A DNA stretch of 64,000 bases from Anseranas semipalmata. Its lineage: Eukaryota > Chordata > Aves > Anseriformes > Anseranatidae. The notes under the pieces are model-generated. The model made no database searches and was not told the DNA's origin. It worked only from the letters and a program-made list of their open reading frames with translations. The position numbers and the translations under genes are program-made. Below, piece after piece: positions 48,501-62,655 of the stretch; the stretch's first letter is position 1; every line of letters begins with the position of its first letter. The stretch spans positions 1,040 to 65,039 of the forward strand of contig VXAA01004226.1 in the NCBI GenBank assembly GCA_013399115.1. The letters are read 5' to 3'.

Positions 48501-51500
48501 AATTTTGATTAATTCCTTTTTCCCCTAAACAACTACAATATGACTGAAGGCAAGCATAGCGAGTTACTCCAAGGTATTGACAGGTTGTCAGACACACCAG
48601 CAGTGACAAAAATTAAAAAAAATAAATAAATCTCATTTTCAATTCCTGTTAGTAGATTCCTTTAAGAAAGTCTGACAGAGGTAAATATATAAATAAAAAG
48701 AGATTGGCTACCTTTCCTTTTATATTAACTTACTTCTGTTTTCTTGCTCACATATAAGTATTCCCACTGCCCTCTAGGGAAGCACATTTCCAAGACTAAA
48801 CACAACCTGGATAAACAAAGTTGATTTCTGAAAATTAAAATGGAACCAGCACTAAATTTGTATCTTGTCTCACTGAAGAATTATTTTTCAGATAGAATGA
48901 AATAATTAATACTAGCTCTCAAGAGAAGATTCCCAGATGGTCAGCACAGGGGAGTTTTGCCAGTGAAAATGGCAGCTTAAACCTCAGTGATTTGAACGCT
49001 GACACTTCAGTTGTCTTGTCTGTGAGATCAATTAGTGCAGGAACTCCACCTCTGGACCTGAAACTTTGCATATAATTGAGCAGCAGTGACTGAAATATGA
49101 AAGAGAAAGAGAGGCCCAAGGAAGTACAGTTGTGACCTTGTGACATGGTCAGCTACCCACTCTACTTGGAAGCAGTCGCATCTGGCCTCATGGCTGAGGG
49201 CTGGGATGGCTGTCTGCAAAAAAAACGAGCTACCCCAGAACAACCAATTCATCATCGTTATCATTCAGGACAACTCAGAGGAGAGTTATGACTCAGACAC
49301 ACGTTTTGTCTTAGACGCATCTCCTGTGGCTACAGTGGACAACCCCTAAAAATCACTCATCTCAAATGTGAATGATCCTGTTCAGACTCACAGGACAGAT
49401 ATTTTCTGCACTGCAGCAGAACAAGCAGTGTAACAGTCTCCGAAATGAGCATTTCTCTTCCTTCTTGCATTGTTTCACAATATTGTCCATCCCGTCCCCC
49501 CCAATGTCTTTCCTTAACCCTTCCAAACCAAGCAAAATAAATGTCTGATGGAACCCCTTCCTCTGCATGCACGCACACAGATACCCAATCAGAAACTTCA
49601 AAGCAAACAATTGCTGGTACTTCCTTCCTCCACTTTGCTAATTTCTTGAAATTACTGAGAACTAGTGCTTACAGCTTACTGGAGAATGATTACGCTCTTT
49701 CACATGAACAGAAAGGTAGGACAACAGGGTATTCATGTAAGCTCTGCCATAATTTGACATCCCCATTAAGTGTCCTAATTCCTAGGCTGAAAGAGTTTAT
49801 TCTCAGATCACTTTGAATCAGGCACAAAACCTGAACCTCTCAAAGTTCAAACAAGTGCTTAACTGATCAGCTATATTTAAAAAAAAAAAAAAATCCAAAT
49901 GAAAAAAATCTGGATGTCCTGATGAATTTAAATAATCTCAATAAACTCATTATTAAAATCAAGGTTTGTCATTATATTATATCTACTACAGATACTGCAG
50001 CCTAGAGATTTCTCCTTCACTTATTTCTTCACACTGGATCTGGTAATGAAGAACAAGTGCTGAACTGGTGACATCACAGCAATTTCCATAGCAACACACC
50101 AATTTCCCAAGAATCATCATGGCTCTACTGTCAGTGAAAGCTGAAAGAAAAGCAAGGCTGAGGAACTTTTTTTCAAGCATTCAAACACATGGCTATTTTC
50201 AAGTAGACCAAATTCTATAACTTCAGTTAGAATACTGGTACAAATACTGAAAATAAATAAATACATAAATAAATCTTAACATGGAAGTTATTTCCAGTAG
50301 ACCTCAAACAGTGAATGGATGACTACTTTAAAATAGCCCCTAGATTTCATCATTCATTTCATTCCTTATATCATTTGCATTACAGTATAGATCACCTAAA
50401 TAAAAAACATCTTCATGTTTTACTGCAGTAGTACTCAATATATCCCTCTGAAGATGAAAGAATACAAAACATACTGGGTTTTAAATATGAAGTTGATTTC
50501 AAATTTCCTTGCCTACTTCTGACATTCATTATTTACTAAACAACAGTAATAGCAAATTGATATTCAGAACAGCATAGGTTTCATTAACAGTTAACAAAGA
50601 AAAAAGCTTTGGAAGAAAGCTACCATGTTAATTTATAATTCATAGTTAATTCAACTAATTCATAATTGCTGAAGACACCAGTAAAAATAAAACAACAAAA
50701 AATACCTAATACCACAAGATTTAAACTCAAATAAAATTTAAAAATGGTATGTTTTCCTAATAAAGCCCAGGAAAGTATATTTCTCATGTGAAATCTTAAA
50801 GCTAATCAAAAATTCATTTGAATACAATTTTTTATGCTTTCTATACACTCAAGCCAATTAACCACCATGTTCCTACCAGAGCATTTAAAATATATTATAT
50901 TTTGATAATTTGACTACACAAAAGTCTTCTAACAAAAAAAAAAAGAGGAAGAAAATAATAACACATTGAACACACGCTCTGTCTTCCATAGGGTCTCTGC
51001 CTTTTACAGAGTGCTTGAGTGATGAATCAACCTCCCTATTTTCCTTCTTTCCAGCTCACACCATTACAATTCCAGCCTACCCACATATTGACCCAAAAAA
51101 GAGCATGATTTTTTTCTCAAGTCCTGCAACCTTTTCAGGGATTCACAACAACAGAATAATGTCTTGATAGCCTTCTAGAAGAACCAAATGCTTCCAGTGG
51201 CACTCAGCCACAGATACCTCAGTGAGATCGTCTTAAACAGATGACCATCCCACAGCTGGAGGATTTAATACACTTGTGTGACTCAAGGAAGTTGCTGCAC
51301 TAAAAGATGGGTCTATAACCAAATGAGGATATTTCTGTCAGTCAGGAGAGGGGTAAAGAACAACATGGATCAACTTCCAGCGCTACATATCACACAAAAC
51401 CCTGTTTGATGCTTTGATTCATGATGCCTGTTACCTTAAAAGAGAAATAGCTAGCTGCAAGGAGAGAGAACCGGTATGATGGCTGAAAATGTTTTGTGAT

Positions 51501-53339
51501 GCAGGAAGGTAATGATTTGCAATCCATGTCTTATGTGATAGCAAGAGAACCTCAACACAAACCGTAAGTTAAGTCAAACTTTAAACTATTCTTAACATAT
51601 CAGGAACCTGTCTGGAAGAGATCTGAGCTGTGGTATGAATATACTCCATTTACTGCACCCTTCCTATTTCCTTATCTGCAGAACCCTACCTCCTCCTACC
51701 TCATCCTCTCACCCTCCCTATTTCCTCCAATTTCAGCTCAGCTCTATGAACTCATTCAACACCATTGTTCTTGTTCTCATTGCACTCAGTCCCATACTTC
51801 ATGGAGAAACTTTCCCAGCTTGCCTCCGCTCATTGCAGTGCATTTCCCACCCGCCCTGTCTAGGAAAGCAATAAGTGGCTCTCCCTGCTTTCTTGCTTGA
51901 AATTCCTCGAGTTCAGAACCTCGCTCATACCAGGCTACCAAACTCACTAAATCACCCTTTATTCATGTACACAGTGCAGTGAAACATCTAAAAAGTAAAA
52001 GTATTTACCTAAGAGATATTAGCAATAATATAATACTGTCAAAGGACAACAATTTCCAAATATTTGGCTGTAAATCCATAATCTCTAAACTTTTCCCATT
52101 CTGTCTCCCCTTAACAAGACAGTACCACTTAGCCTTTTTACTTGCTTGTTTTTAAATAACTGCTTTTCACAGGAGGGGACCTTGTAAGTATTGTTAATGC
52201 TGGGTAACTTAAGAAAATTAAAGAGGAGAATAATAGTTCATATCCCTCTCAGGTCTCAGTATAGAGGGTTGATTCAGCTAACCTCACTAATGAGTGATTT
52301 CTCTTTTGCTGCCTATCAATGACATCAGTAATTTCTACACCAGCTGAAAGACTCAGCGTTCAGAAAACGTAGCCAGTTTCCTTAATGTACTTTGAGAAAA
52401 ACGTTCCAATTTTTTTTCAGCCAAAAGCCTTCCAAAAGAGTCTACATAGTAGCTCAGAAAAAAAGGGATGCAACTTTCCAGTGGTACTGTTACAGACTCC
52501 ACAGCTGCTGCCACTTCCCCCAGTGCACGTATGCAAACTGCTGCATATGCAAAGCTGAAGACCTACCTGCCTGCTTCATAACTACTGTTTTGTGATTGTC
52601 CACTTTTTTCATGAGACTGTAAATCAGCTCTCTGCAAAGCAGATGTGTGACATAACTTGTCCTGGCCACCTGTATTCTGCCTTCATTGTAAGCAGGGAAA
52701 TCGCACTTCCCCTACCTTCTACTGTATCTTCTTTACCTGTCGAATACATACAACACAGCATGCTTGTCTTTATCATTTCATAGATATATTGTTGCTATAA
52801 CACTGGATTTAATTTTCTATTTAAACTTGCAACACTGTGAACTATAAAAAACAACAGTAAAATCTTCAAATATTTAGCTTCCTGTTATTACTGTTAAGAC
52901 ACCATCTTTGTTTTGCCTCAAAATTAAATGAAGACTCAAACTGTGTAATTGAGAAGAGATATTTCAGGTACTACATACGTAATTGTAACTATTTATTCAT
53001 CATCTTTTTTTTATTTTAATCTAAGATATAGGCACCCGATCCAACAGCTGTGGTGATGCAGGTAGTGTAACAGCCTGGGTAGGAAGTCAGTATCATGTTG
53101 TGAGAGCAAGATAATAACTTTATGCAAAAATGATTCTCACTGTTCATTTTTCTAAAGAGCAAAATCATTAAAAGTACAGAATAATGCTCTGTAATTATAA
53201 TCTATGTCATTTCCCCTGTTAAAAATACATTCTAATTGCTTTAAGTGAAAACACATCATTATAACTTCCCTTGAAAGGGGAACTAATAAATAGATTAGTA
53301 AAATCCTACAGTCAGTACATTAAATCATGTTTATTCATT

Positions 53340-53590
53340 CAGCTGAGACTGGAACATGTAACGTACATCTTCGTATGGAAAGACACAATTACGGAGAATG
53401 GCTGGCTCATGGGATTAGCCAACGGATTTTGAGTTTTCCACATCTAGTTTGGTGGTGTGAATCCTGCCCAGCTCGGTGTTGACTGAAGCTTATTACCATC
53501 TGCTGCCTGCTCAGTGTCCTACATAGAGTGACTGGGTGGTCTTTGCCCAGTTCCAAGTTCACTGGTGTCCGGTGTTAACAGCAACTAACA
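53340..53590. promoter_or_regulatory. Candidate conserved intronic element, CpG-enriched
   Basis: About 250 bp with six CpG sites in a CpG-poor background, high complexity, an E-box (CATCTG near 53500) and no match to CR1 or LTR patterns I know. It could be a regulatory element or an unrecognised repeat. Confidence 0.25.
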
Positions 53591-56138
53591 ACAATTAGCA
53601 CACCTTTAAGTAATGTCAGAAGATTTTAAAAGTATAAGAAAGATACTTATTTAATTTGATATGAACAATTTATCAAAGCTACACTTCAGGAAGAAGCAGG
53701 ATGGTAGAATGAGTGTAATATCAATTCTTTTCTCTGCCAAATCACTGCATGTAGATGATCACATTCTTCTATAAAACTTAAAATGTCTAATTTCACCAGA
53801 TGTAAAAAACTCTAGAAAGTAAAATAGTAATCCTATTATTTAACTCTGAAACTTTAGGTTTCCTTATCTTAAAGTAGGATTTTAATAGCTAAAATACAGT
53901 TGTTATGATTAGTGTGGCTGTACTTAGAGTCTTGAAGAACCATTTTGGAGCGTACAATGAATTATTTCAGTTTCTGTGAGCAGCTGTGCAGGCAACCACT
54001 GCAAGCAGGAAGAGAGTAACAAAGAGAGTTATGGATTAAATTATCCAGACCCCTTATTATTAACCTTTAGGTGACCAGGGCTGGTTCCTTTGTCATCTCA
54101 ATAATCTCAGCTATAGCTTTGTTGTGTGGAACAAGCAGCAACTCAGACAAACAGCAAACTAACAAAGTGACAGAATAATTACAGTGTAAAAACACCGTGT
54201 TGTAACAATATCTGAATTATAGTAACATTAAGTACAAAATTAAAAGGATAATGAGTATTTGCCATGTACTTCACTCTCTAGCAATAAGCCACTAGCAACA
54301 GTCTAGCAGTAAGTTCAGCTATTCATTTGTAATTAGTCAGTATGTTAGGTGCTGTAAAATCTTTTCAGGAAGTTTGGCTTGGAGAAAACTCCTGTATTTC
54401 AATTTTTGTTTTAGTTTCAGAATAGATGAAAACATAACTTAAAAAGCTTATGTTACATAACAAAACTTCAAGGTAAATAATCTGAAACCACTCGTTTTCC
54501 AAACATACAGATTTAGAATTAATTCCCAGGTGATGCACTGCCTCTGTCTCATTTAAGTTGCAGTGTAGGTTACTACAATTTTCTCCACGGGCCAGAATTT
54601 TAGATTGTCCATAATGTGACTCCCACTATAACAAGTACATTGTATCATGGGGGATGACTTTTGGTAAGTAATCCCATGAAAGGAAAAATATAAATATGAC
54701 ATTTATTTTCATATCTAACTAATACTATCTATTCACAAAAACAAGCTTTATGGAAGAGTATGTAGAATTTATAATTCATTCATCATCTTTTTTAAAGCAA
54801 CAATTAACCAAAGGTAAACAGAAGAAAAACAAAAGAAAAATGACTCTGTAAATTGTAGTGACTTTTATCTAACTAGTCAAAATGGAAAGCAGAGATGACA
54901 CATTATCAAGTTTAGTAACATATTAAAGATTAAGTTAATAATGTTGGACAGTTTCAATAACTGAAAAAGTATCAGTATTTCCTACTTCACTTCAGACTTG
55001 GGTAGCTATAGAGAAGGTCTCTGTCGATATCATCACTCAGAGACCATCTAGCTACCTCATCTTTCTCATCAAATACAGACATTTGCATACAGAATCTCTT
55101 GATAGGTACTAGCAGGCTCCATTTATCCTCAGTGAGATTGATTGCAGGAATCAGATATAGCTGCATAAGTATGTGCTCATTCCAACTTTCACCTAAAATG
55201 CAAGAAATTATCATTACTGAAACAATTCATGCTGCAGCTTGCCTTAACCATAGGGCACAACCCAGCTCTGTGCAGAAAGCTGACACCCAGTTCATTCTGT
55301 TAAGTAAGACTCAGCAGTCTCACCTTGACAAGCTATTTGGGACAAAAATTCTTGCACAGACTTTCGTTACAGTTCTCCATAGGAGAGAATTCCACTGTGG
55401 GTCTGAATAACCATAAACATTTGTACAAAATCACTTATGCTTAACAGGCTTTGTGCTCTTCCCAGTATTTACATCTTTCTTAAAAAGAAAAAAAAATGGA
55501 TCACAACACATGCAAGACGCTCATTCATACTCCTAATACAAATTGGGTGTAACTAAAAGAGAAAGGCTCTATTTGCTAAATCTTATAATATAAATTGAAT
55601 ATCATCAGGGAGGGTTTAATTATATATTTTCTTAAAGTTTAATGATACCGTTAAGATGAAATTGCAGTGCTATAATTAAGATAGAGCACTTTCATGATTA
55701 AGAAGAAATGAATTATTTAGTAGTTGGCAAATACTGAAATATTGCTATTAATGTGGTATTTTGAAATGAAGACTGAAAAGAAAAAAAACTGAAGTCTATG
55801 ATATGACAGCATTACACAATGGATTTGATTACCATCATCAGACAGACCCCTTTCTTAAAATGATAATGGTAATATACTTTGTCACATATTAAAATAATAA
55901 AAAAAAAACAAACAAATATTTTAATATAGAATTGTAATTTGCATCCAATTCTGACTAATATTTTGTCACCTGAAGTTTGGCCTGTATTTTGGAAAATAGA
56001 AAATTCTAGAAAAATGGGAAAGAATTCAGAATAGCCGCACCAGGGATGCAGGATTTTGTTGATGCTTATTATAATAAAAGGAAAAAGAGAACAAGAGAGA
56101 GAGAAATTATGAAGACCTTTCATAGTTAAAGCTAACTT

Positions 56139-56159
56139 TTATATATATATATATATATA
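56139..56159. repeat. (TA)n microsatellite
   Basis: About ten TA units in intron 1. Confidence 0.95.
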
Positions 56160-56712
56160 AACTCAGTGATGTATGCTAATATTTTGACAAGACATGCCCA
56201 TCCTAAGTTTTACAGAAAATGTGAGTCAACATAAATAGGTTGGAATAGATGCCTCAGTTTTCTCTTAGCGCAATTGACATTGGCTCGTGCAAAACAGGTT
56301 TCAAATAGAAAAATTACATTCTACATTGTAAGAGGCCACTAGCTTGCCATTTGCTTTGTGATTAAATGGCACAGGCACCACTATAATGAGGCAGTCTATC
56401 AACGTCTTCTACCTGGTTGTTTACACTCCATGAGACTGTATGAATGAAGGTTTTTAAAGTTTTCATTAAGTCCTTGGCTGCTGTGCATGCACAAACACAA
56501 AGGCAATTATTTTAAAGGTACATGGGTTTTTACTCTTTTTATCTTTCTTGAGAGCCTTACTGCTGCTTCTTATGCTTCACTGAACAATACAAATAGGGAC
56601 AAAATTCCAGTCTTTCCAGCAGTCTGTAAAAATTATCCTATTTACACATAAAATGTGTTCTGGTGTGTAGGCATCAATACCTTAATTTGAATTGCCAATT
56701 GCAACAGTAAAT

Positions 56713-56748
56713 TCTCTCTCTCTCTCTCTCAAAAAAAAAAAAAAAAAA
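56713..56748. repeat. (TC)n joined to poly-A
   Basis: Nine TC units (56713-56730) directly followed by 18 A, a compound tract likely to vary in length. Confidence 0.95.
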
Positions 56749-58369
56749 GGAAATCTAACAAAAATACTTAGATATTTTTAATAAAAATAACTAGCTGACA
56801 GAATAGGTGTACTCCAGTATACTATTTCCCTTCTCTAAATCACTTCAGCTGTGGGGTAAAAAAAAATCTTCTCTTTTTCATTGGAAGAAAAGAGAACATA
56901 ATAGAGTGAATTATAAACATTGGCTTCTCTCCCCCACCCCCCTTTATGGTGTCTTGTTCTATTATCGTTTCCTTTTTCTGCATAATGGTTTTCTGTATTT
57001 TTTTCCAACAGCCCAATCATGTAAACACAAAGACAAATTTGTTTTTTTGAGGAGTTGATTTAAGAAAACTATTGCAACATTTGCAGAACTAATTTCTGAG
57101 TTGACAAGAAAGAAACGTCTTGAGTTCCAAGACTGGCAATTCAAGTGATATCTTATCTCCATATTACATATCTCTTATTATATTTTATATATACATATAT
57201 TATATATCCATATTTTCTCCAGGTTAAGTTATCCATCCTGAATTACATCTCTTCTCCAATGTAGAATGTATTCCTATATTCAGTAGTGTCATCTAAATTT
57301 ATCAAGTGTCTAGTATAAAATGACACTTTTTTTTCTCTCAAAACAAAACAAAACCGTTACAACCTAAGGGCACCATTTTATTAAACATAAAATTGCTTTT
57401 GCAGACATGAAACAGAATAATACATATTCTTCATCATGTATTTCAGGTGACTTATCTTAAAGAACTCCTTACATAAATAAATCTAGATTTAGCTATACTT
57501 TGCTGTGGACCTAGCAGGCACTTCAGTAGTAAATTTGGATGCCCCAAAAGTTGGGGAGCTAAATTCAAACACACTGATTACTGGAAGAATGACTTAATAA
57601 AAGTAAATTAATATATCATCACAAACTACATACGTACATCATCACTGAAATTTGTAAAATAATTTTCAGCATTCAACAGAAATAACCTCCCTCCCAATCA
57701 TTGACATCTCTTGCAGTTGAAAATTAATGTATTATATTCTCATTTAGAGAAAATAAGAATATCTATCTATCTAAGCAATAGATTTATTGTTTCTATCTTT
57801 ACCTGAGACGTTGAATTTGCATTCATTTCTTATGCAATAGATGAAGATCTTTCAGTTAGGAAAGCACAAAAATAATCCTTAGCCCATATTTAATTCATTT
57901 ATCTTAAAGGATGAAAGTAGCAACCAATTTTCCTGAACTTTTCTGAAGAATCAACTTGGAGCGCAGACAAAGAATAGAAAGATTTATCTCAAACATAAAT
58001 TCTTCTGTGAAAATAACTCAGTTTAAAATGGAGAAGAACAGAAACTTGAACTTTGATATAACTATATAGTTCATGTCATTAGTGCCCCCCTGTCAGAAAA
58101 CCAATGTCACCAACCGATGAAGTGGTATTTTCAGAAGGAACGAGGTACATGACTAAAGAGCATATATATATATACTACACAGTATAACACAGGGAGAAGA
58201 TGACATATATAAGGTAAAATACAAAGGGAATTAAAGTATAATTGTATATATTAAAGTGAATACATTTGGATTTCCAAAACACTTTTGATGCTGGGTATTA
58301 AGAAAACAGGGCAACATTAGCATAAGAAGAAATATCAAGGAATGCAGAAATAGTTGACTAAAAGGCAGG

Positions 58370-58625
58370 AAAGAGGGGTGGGAGCACATCTCCAGCCCTC
58401 ACAATGGAGTAGGGTCAGCAACGAAGCTCTGCAAGAGGCTGCAATGGGTCCTGTGCTGCTTACCCTGGGCTCGGTACGAGGGCAAGCAGTGAGGCAACTG
58501 GCGATGATATGCTGGTGCTGGAGACAACTGGCGATGAGGGCAGACTGTGAGGAGGCAGAGCAGGCACTTCTAGGCAACTGGGTACTGAAATGGCAATGAT
58601 ACTGGCAATGCCGCAATGGCGATCC
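58370..58625. other. GC- and CpG-enriched patch, unidentified
   Basis: Seven CpG sites in about 250 bp, including the decayed GGCGATG repeats. Open in one frame on each strand (81 and 93 codons), but the compositions look like chance reading of a GC-rich repeat. Confidence 0.3.
58495..58615. repeat. Degenerate GC-rich short repeats
   Basis: CAACTGGCGATGA occurs at 58495-58507 and 58525-58537, 30 bp apart. Further diverged GGCAATG/GGCGATG words follow to about 58623. This looks like a small decayed minisatellite within a CpG-enriched patch (about 58370-58625). Confidence 0.6.
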
Positions 58626-59123
58626 ACAACAAAAACAGGGGCTGAATTTTCTGGGAGGGACAATTCAAAAGTAGCAACATCCCATTTTCTGCAGTCATTT
58701 AGCCTTTCTTCAAATGTGTTCTTGTGCAAAATCCTACCTTTTACAAAATTTTACAAGATTGAAGGCAAAGATATTTAAGAGAGAGAATGCAAACATGAAA
58801 AGTACATCTCAAAAATGACTACCTTGCTTTTTTAAAGCTGTTAAAGAGCATCATTATGCATCTTGTGCATTCTCAACTGAAAGTCAGTGATAGACCTGTA
58901 GCACTTTCCAGTATGTAAATATCTTTGTCTATAAATTCTTCAGGCATCAAAAATTAAAGTGTTATTACTGTCTCATCTTTACAAATCCTACGTATCTTTC
59001 AAAAACAAGATGGAAAGCATAGCAGATAAAAGGTACCTTCATACCATAACAACAGCATCAAAATGGTAACACAAAGTCTTTAAGAATGTCATTAAAAACA
59101 GATTCAACTAAGTTCTTAGTTGA

Positions 59124-59180
59124 CAAAAAAACAACAAAAACAAAAAACAAAACAAAAAAACAAACAAACAAACAAAAAAA
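59124..59180. repeat. A-rich (CAAA)n/(CAAAAA)n tract next to the LTR
   Basis: CAAA and CAAAAA units ending within 10 bp of the LTR start at 59188. Confidence 0.9.
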
Positions 59181-59187
59181 ACCACAC

Positions 59188-59569
59188 TGTACTGGGTCTG
59201 GCTGGGATAGAGTTAACTTTCCCTGCAGCAGCCCTTGTAGCTAGAACAGCGCTGGTATCACACCAGTGTTTTGGCTACTGCCGAGCAGTGCTGGCACAGC
59301 ACCAGGACTCTCTCCAGACCCCCCAAAGCCAGTAGGTGGGGGTGGGCAAGAAGTGGGGAGGGGACATGGCCAGGGCAGCTGACCTAAACCAACCAAAGGG
59401 ATATTCCATACCATATGATGTCACACTCAGTAATAAAAGCTGGGAAAAGGGAAGTAGANTTATCTCAACCCATGAGTTTTTTTTTTCTTCTCCCTCTCTT
59501 CTTTTGAGGAGGGGAGTGAGAGAGCGGTTGTGGTGGAGTTCAGCTGCCCAGCAGGGCAAACCCACCACA
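59188..59569 (+). mobile_element. Solo LTR of an avian endogenous retrovirus
   Basis: Seen: about 382 bp starting TGTACTGGGTCTGGCTGGGA and ending near CAAACCCACCACA, giving TG...CA-type ends. A polyadenylation signal AATAAA lies at 59432-59437. The body includes ACTGCCGAGCAGTGCTGGCA and CCAAAGGGATATTCCATACC. Known from memory: this pattern is characteristic of a common LTR family in many bird genomes; I cannot name the family with certainty. No internal retroviral sequence or second LTR is present, so this is a solo LTR left by recombination. CACAC on both sides could be a 5-bp target duplication, but the right side is a CA repeat, so that could be chance. One undetermined base (N) is at 59459. 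Confidence 0.82.
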
Positions 59570-59581
59570 CACACACACACC
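59562..59581. repeat. (CA)n microsatellite at the LTR end
   Basis: Alternating CA from the last bases of the LTR outward, which blurs the 3' LTR boundary. Confidence 0.85.
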
Positions 59582-62416
59582 TGTAAGCCTCCCCGTTCTA
59601 GAAGAAAAAAAAAGTGATCTTAAGATACTAAAATACAGTGACTAAAAGACTGTTTCTAAACAAGTTAGAGAAACATCAGGAAATTCTTTGGAATACTTGA
59701 TTCTATTGAGTTACTGGAGATGGGTGAGATGAACCCTCAAGGTCCACTCCTGCTTCTACAATGCAACAACTCTATGGATAAAACCATGCCTTCTTCTTGC
59801 TTATGGCTGAGTAAAGTTTAGCAATTATCCTTTCGTCTCCTTGTTGCACTTAATTGTGCTGATGATGGTACACCTGTGATAAAGGAGACCCATGTCAGTA
59901 CCTTCCCACATGTTTTCTTCAGGATATTATTACAGAAAAGCTATCACCGCTGTTTTAAAAAGAGGAAACACTGATAATTTTTTTGAAAGAAAGATTTCAA
60001 GTGCCTAGGTTAGCTAGAGGTTATTAAGCTTTGTTTCTGAATAACCATTCAGTAAACAGAGAAGGAACATCCTTATGTTACTATTTTCCAGGTTGAGCCC
60101 TTATAACTACTCAGTCAGCACATTCTGGAACCCATTCTGAATCACCTGGGCCTCTCCAGTGAAAGTGAGTGACCTAGGTGAATAAAATTTGGCATTTCCC
60201 TTCAGAAGCCTGAGCTGAAATGCTACATTTTAATTGCTTAGAATATTTAATCACCTAGCCTTTAAAACATGCTACAGTAATAGGGTTTACAGTTATTTAC
60301 AAGTCAAAACATACACAAATATGCAGTGCTGGATTGCTATCATTTGATGCAAAATTTGAAAATCTCTTAAATCAAAAAAATTACAGTGGTAAGTGCTTAT
60401 TGAGAGCATAAAAGAAACATCAGAGGAAAAAGGACAAAGTAAGAATTGATCAACAGGGTATTTTTATAGGAGAATACATCAAATAATCTGATTTTTGACT
60501 TTTGCTGTTAATCATCACTATATTGTAAATGTTAGCATGATATATCAAAAATCCTAAGCCTACCCATGTAGCAAAATCTGCTTGACAGACTATTATCACT
60601 CAAATTCAAAACTCAAGAAAAGCTGACATCTATGTTTTTGTCAGATGAAATATTAAAGCTCTGCACCCTCAATTTCTATGTCAGTTAGAAACTCCATCAG
60701 TAAAACTTTGTTACACACACTGTAGCCATTGCAAACATGTAGAAAGTCTTCCATGGAACAAAAACCCAGACATGTTCGATTTGGAGGGGAGAGAAGAAAA
60801 GGCGTGTGGTAGAAAGTGTACACTAGCAGATTTTTTTCCTTAAAAAATTACTACAGATTTTTCTTTCTTTGTTACAGATAAGTGTCAGAAAAAGTGTGGT
60901 TCTGAAAGTGAGTTTCTATGGTGTTCTTGCATGTCAGCTTCTATATGAAAGATATTGTTTGTGCTTTGTTTGCTTAGGTTTTGTTAACAAAGCAAATGAC
61001 TCACATGGGACAATTTTTTGTAAGAACTTCTATAAAATAATGTTCCAAGAAAGGTGGCACAATATTACTTCAATTGTGAAATTGAAAAAGTCAATTAGCT
61101 TAGGGCTTCACAAGGTTATCATTGGCAGAAATCCATAGCACTAAATCAGCAGCATCAGCAGAACTGTAATTTGTGAATTGACTGAGAAAGTTTTCATTAC
61201 TAATAGCTAAGGTAAAGTATAAGCATGAGTGAACAGTCATGAATTTCCATTAACAATACCAAACAGAAAAATATCAGTAATAGAATACAAAATAAAATAG
61301 ATGTGCACGGACAGCTCATTATGAAAACAGCACTTTGTTACTGTATTTAACAGAGAAAACTGGTATTCATTCATTAGATTATATATGCAAAATATTTCAA
61401 CCTGAAATACAAATCCTATAGATGGTTTAAACCTATTTCCAGTGACATGACTCATAGCCTTTCAGATAATTTTAATAGTATCGAAAACTATTACGCTATT
61501 ATGTTCCTTCTCCAACATAGATAAGGAAGCACTCTATGAACTGCTTTTAAATATATAAATAAAAATCTATTTCATGATATGCTTAAGATTTTTTAATCTA
61601 TTTTAATTTAATGAAATTACACAATTTATACTAGTGCAATATTTGCAATGCTCTGATTTATGACTGTGTTCTAAATCTTCAAGTTTTGTCTGTATAAATA
61701 TCATTGATTTTTTTCAGTTTTTTCTTCAGTGTAAGAATATTAGCATTATTCTTATATAACTATTAATTCAAAGGTTTTTAAGCAGCAGTGTAAACTTACA
61801 GAGTAAAAATCAATTGCAAACAGATTTGCAACCGATATTAAAACTCACCTGGCAAGCTGTTGCTTTTAAAGTTCTCAGCTGTCAATGCTGAAAACAAACG
61901 TAGTTGGGAAGAATGCTGTTCTTCAAGACAAATAGTAACCATGCTATAGTGTATGTCTTGTTTATGCTAATTGTACAATGCTTACAAATGAATAGCTCTT
62001 CAGCCAGACCTCCCCAGTGAAATAAACATCATTCCTCCCAATTTCCAGATGTTCCTTATTACTTCTATTTCAAAGACTGAAATCTACATACTTGTAAAAC
62101 ATTAACATAATTAAAATCCCACAACATGCAGATCACTTCAATGATCAGAAACAACCTGAGGGCTTGTTCCCAGGATTTATGTTTGAAAAGGAATTAGGAG
62201 AATGCAGTCCATTATGTAAACAGCTCCTGCTACAGTGTAGCCTATGTATGGTAGCTCAACAATTTCTTATAAGGAAGAAAAAATAAATTCCCTGTTTTGA
62301 CAAGGTGTATCACAGATTTTAGGATTTTAACTGAAAGAGTTTCAATGAAAAAAAGTGACATTTTCTAAGGAAAGTGGACATCACAAAGAATTTGATTTAG
62401 GAGAGAGCAAAATATT
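59582..62416. other. Intron 1 between the LTR and CR1, nothing recognised
   Basis: AT-rich unique sequence with no exon or clear element. Confidence 0.65.
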
Positions 62417-62655
62417 CACAGAATCACAGAATCATTTAGGTTGGAAAAGACCTCCAAGATCATCCAGTCCAACCTATGACCTAACACTACCAAGTCCTCC
62501 ATTAAACCATGTCACTAAGCTCTACATCTAAATGTCTTTTGAATACCTCCAGGGATGGTGACTCAACCGCTTCCCTGGGCAGCCTGTTCCAATGCCTCAC
62601 AACCCCTTCAATGAAGAAAATTTTCCTAATACCTAACTTAAACCTCCCCTGAGCT
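62417..62655 (-). mobile_element. CR1 LINE 3' fragment (short, fairly young)
   Basis: Starts with two complete 8-bp-type terminal repeats (CACAGAATCACAGAATCATT), then GGTTGGAAAAGACCTCCAAG and ATCATCCAGTCCAACC, the complement of the CR1 3' UTR. The end of ORF2 follows, and the copy is truncated at the 5' side near 62655. The terminal repeats are well preserved, suggesting a more recent insertion than the intron 2 copies. Confidence 0.93.

Larger units (their letters stand above)
39011..53339. other. Intron 1, mostly unique AT-rich
   Basis: Only homopolymers and the hairpin at 44964-44989 stand out. A slightly GC-richer part near 42520-42720 has no recognisable identity. Confidence 0.6.

Noticed and set aside
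59715..59780. Possible CR1 3' terminal remnant
   Set aside because: ACCCTCAAGGTCCACTCCTG and CTCTATGGAT are suggestive, but there is no continuous alignment by eye.
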